A stretch of 60,000 bases of DNA from Cryptomeria japonica (taxonomy: Eukaryota > Streptophyta > Pinopsida > Cupressales > Cupressaceae): positions 42,649,140 to 42,709,139 of the forward strand of contig NC_081411.1 of NCBI RefSeq assembly GCF_030272615.1. The letters run 5' to 3'. The notes under the pieces were generated by a model. That model did not search any database and was not told the DNA's origin. It saw only the letters and a list, made by a program, of their open reading frames with translations. Of this stretch, positions 58,383-60,000 are shown in pieces. Made by a program: the position numbers and the translations under genes. The number at the start of each line of letters is the position of its first letter. Within the stretch, counting starts at the first letter, position 1.

Positions 58383-60000
58383 TGTAGCATCATAAATTGT
58401 ACACCCTTGCTAAGGTGGTACAATTCCATACTTAGTTTAGCACCCGCCTTAGTGTGTTTGCATATTGCAATGTAATTTCCCTTTAAGCATTTAATTAATT
58501 AATTAATTTAAATCTAAAGTATATTTCATCACTCCCCACATCATAAAATTGGGCCCTTTACCCTAAGTCTGCCCCTTTTTATTTTATTCCTTTAATAAAT
58601 CATTAAATCATAAACCCTAATTATGTCTTATTTTGACCTTTAAGGCCCAATTTCGCATATCAAAATATCTCGAAATCAGTTGTAACTTTGGGATTCGATC
58701 TAATTGTTGACTTGATGATGATTTTTGTATTGAATGACTTTATGTGTTGGCATTGATGGCACACATATGTTTTGATTGTCATAGTTAGGTCAAACCGGTA
58801 CTACTATTAAGTCTTTATATTTTTAATAGGTATCATATGTGTAGAGTAAGTATCTAATAGGTATATGTAGACAACTGGTATATGTAGTAAAGACAATCGG
58901 TTTTGGTCAATTCCAATATTACCAATTTCGAGATGCAGCAAGGTGTGAATGAAGACAATCAGGATATGAGTTTGATGTGATGAACACTAAACCGGTATTG
59001 GTGTTCAAACCGGATTTTCCTTGATTGTGTGATATCACCGGTCGTGATGTGTTACCACTAACCGACGTTTTTGGCAGTGATTTGTGATGTGTTATGAAAG
59101 ATTGTCTAGATTCATTGAACCTAGGAAATTGTGTTGAGGTTTTTGAGCTGACATGAAATTTAGTGTCTATAAAAATACATTGTGATGAGTTATTTTCATA
59201 TGCAAGATACAAGTGATGTTATGAGTTAGAGTTGATGTGATTTATTGAAGGATTTGCAGAGTATGTTGGAGATGTAGTATTCAGTGAGCAGAAAAGGATC
59301 TATACAAGCAAAATATGTTTTTCCTAGATCATACCACAGGTTTTTTTCTAATCACTACAACAGTTAAGTCCCCTAACTAGGTTAGCTCTAACAAACTTTA
59401 TTGTACAAATCCTCTAACAAGGTGATTCATTAACTTGGATCTAAATCCTCCACTGAGGCTACCTTTAACCAAGTATAGCTCCTAATAGGGCTTTGGGATC
59501 TTTAACAAGATTTGCTCCTAACAAAGAACTTTGTAGACCTTAACCGGTCAGTTGCCTATTTTTGTAGATAGTTATCTTGTGAGTTCCATCTTACCATATT
59601 TTTTCCCAATTGGGTTTTCTGTGTATAACTACTTGTGTTATGGTGAATGTTTTACTTGTTGTGAATTCTTTTCTAACACTTTGGATTGTATGCAAAGTCT
59701 TAAGTAAACTGGTTAAATGTTTTTACCGGTCTGGGTTCAAAGTTGTATTTTTTTTTCTATCACTGATTCACCCCCCCTCTCAGTGCTTTATAAGTCTCAC
59801 TAATATCATCATATCTAATAGGCCTAAAAATTTTGTGAAAAGTTGGTTGGACCATGTGCATTTTGCACATGGTCCCCAATATTTTTCTTGAAATTTTGGG
59901 AGCATAATTCTATGATATTATAATACTTAAGCCCAAGAAATTAGTGGGAAATTCAAATCCTAGGTTGGCCTAAAGACAAAATTAGGATCTAGGGTTTCAT
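58383..60000 (+). mobile_element. 3' LTR of element G, incomplete in window (contains a solo LTR)
   Basis: It starts TGTAGCATCATAAATTG after a polypurine tract. Own pieces 58383-58704 and 59805-60000 align with 12447-13000 of the 5' LTR. The remainder lies beyond the window. Confidence 0.88.
58705..59799 (+). mobile_element. Solo LTR, TSD CTAAT, in 3' LTR of element G
   Basis: 1095 bases from TGTTGACTTG to AAGTCTCA. CTAAT is duplicated at 58700-58704 and 59800-59804, and the intact site is seen in the 5' LTR near 12760. Recurrent TTAGGAG/AACAAGG-type words lie at 59380-59530. Confidence 0.92.

Overview
The window is intergenic DNA of a large, repeat-rich seed-plant genome, most likely a gymnosperm such as a conifer or relative. 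I infer this from very long LTRs, Tat-lineage Ty3/gypsy elements with two RNase H domains, a chromovirus, deep nesting and the absence of any recognisable host gene. The species cannot be fixed from the sequence. Every long coding region belongs to a decayed LTR retrotransposon.

Left part (1-12446). Element A is a Tat-type gypsy element whose 5' part lies outside the window. Its pol pseudogene (2-4675) ends in an integrase. A 3' region follows with three covarying small hairpins (4766-4912). On the opposite strand lies a plant-mobile-domain (PMD) gene with its own TATA box, a short first exon, a GTAAGT...CAG intron full of tandem repeats, and one long second exon (6388-9194). The 3' LTR (from 9542) carries four AT palindromes. 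Next come an LTR fragment, a polypurine tract and unassigned DNA.

Right part (12447-60000) is one Russian-doll nest resolved from target-site duplications (TSDs). Element G (LTRs from 12447 and 58383) carries only gag/protease/G-patch coding. Non-autonomous element F (17092-54646, TSD AGCTA) sits in G. Tat element E (17160-50013, TSD TAATG) sits in the 5' LTR of F. Chromovirus D (19793-34755, TSD GGTGG) sits in the 5' LTR of E. A solo LTR (22661-24113, TSD AAGTC) sits in the 5' LTR of D. Five further solo LTRs lie in G, E and F. The empty site for each nested insertion can be read in a sister LTR, or in the interrupted reading frame.

Functionally, A and E encode replication proteins of the Tat type, but with different domain orders: A is RT-RNaseH-aRNH-INT and E is PR-aRNH-RT-RNaseH-INT. 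D encodes a gag-PR-RT-RNaseH-INT-chromodomain polyprotein. G and F lack their own polymerase and would have needed helpers. E additionally carries a ~660-codon open frame inside each LTR, upstream of a TATA box and therefore probably in U3. Most premature stops are TAG or TGA and very few are TAA, which points to C-to-T decay at CG and CHG sites.

The most interesting candidates for new biology are the U3-embedded gene of E with its recurring GCGAAATAGCGAA-type palindromes, the antisense spliced PMD gene of A, and the covarying hairpins in A and in the LTRs of D.
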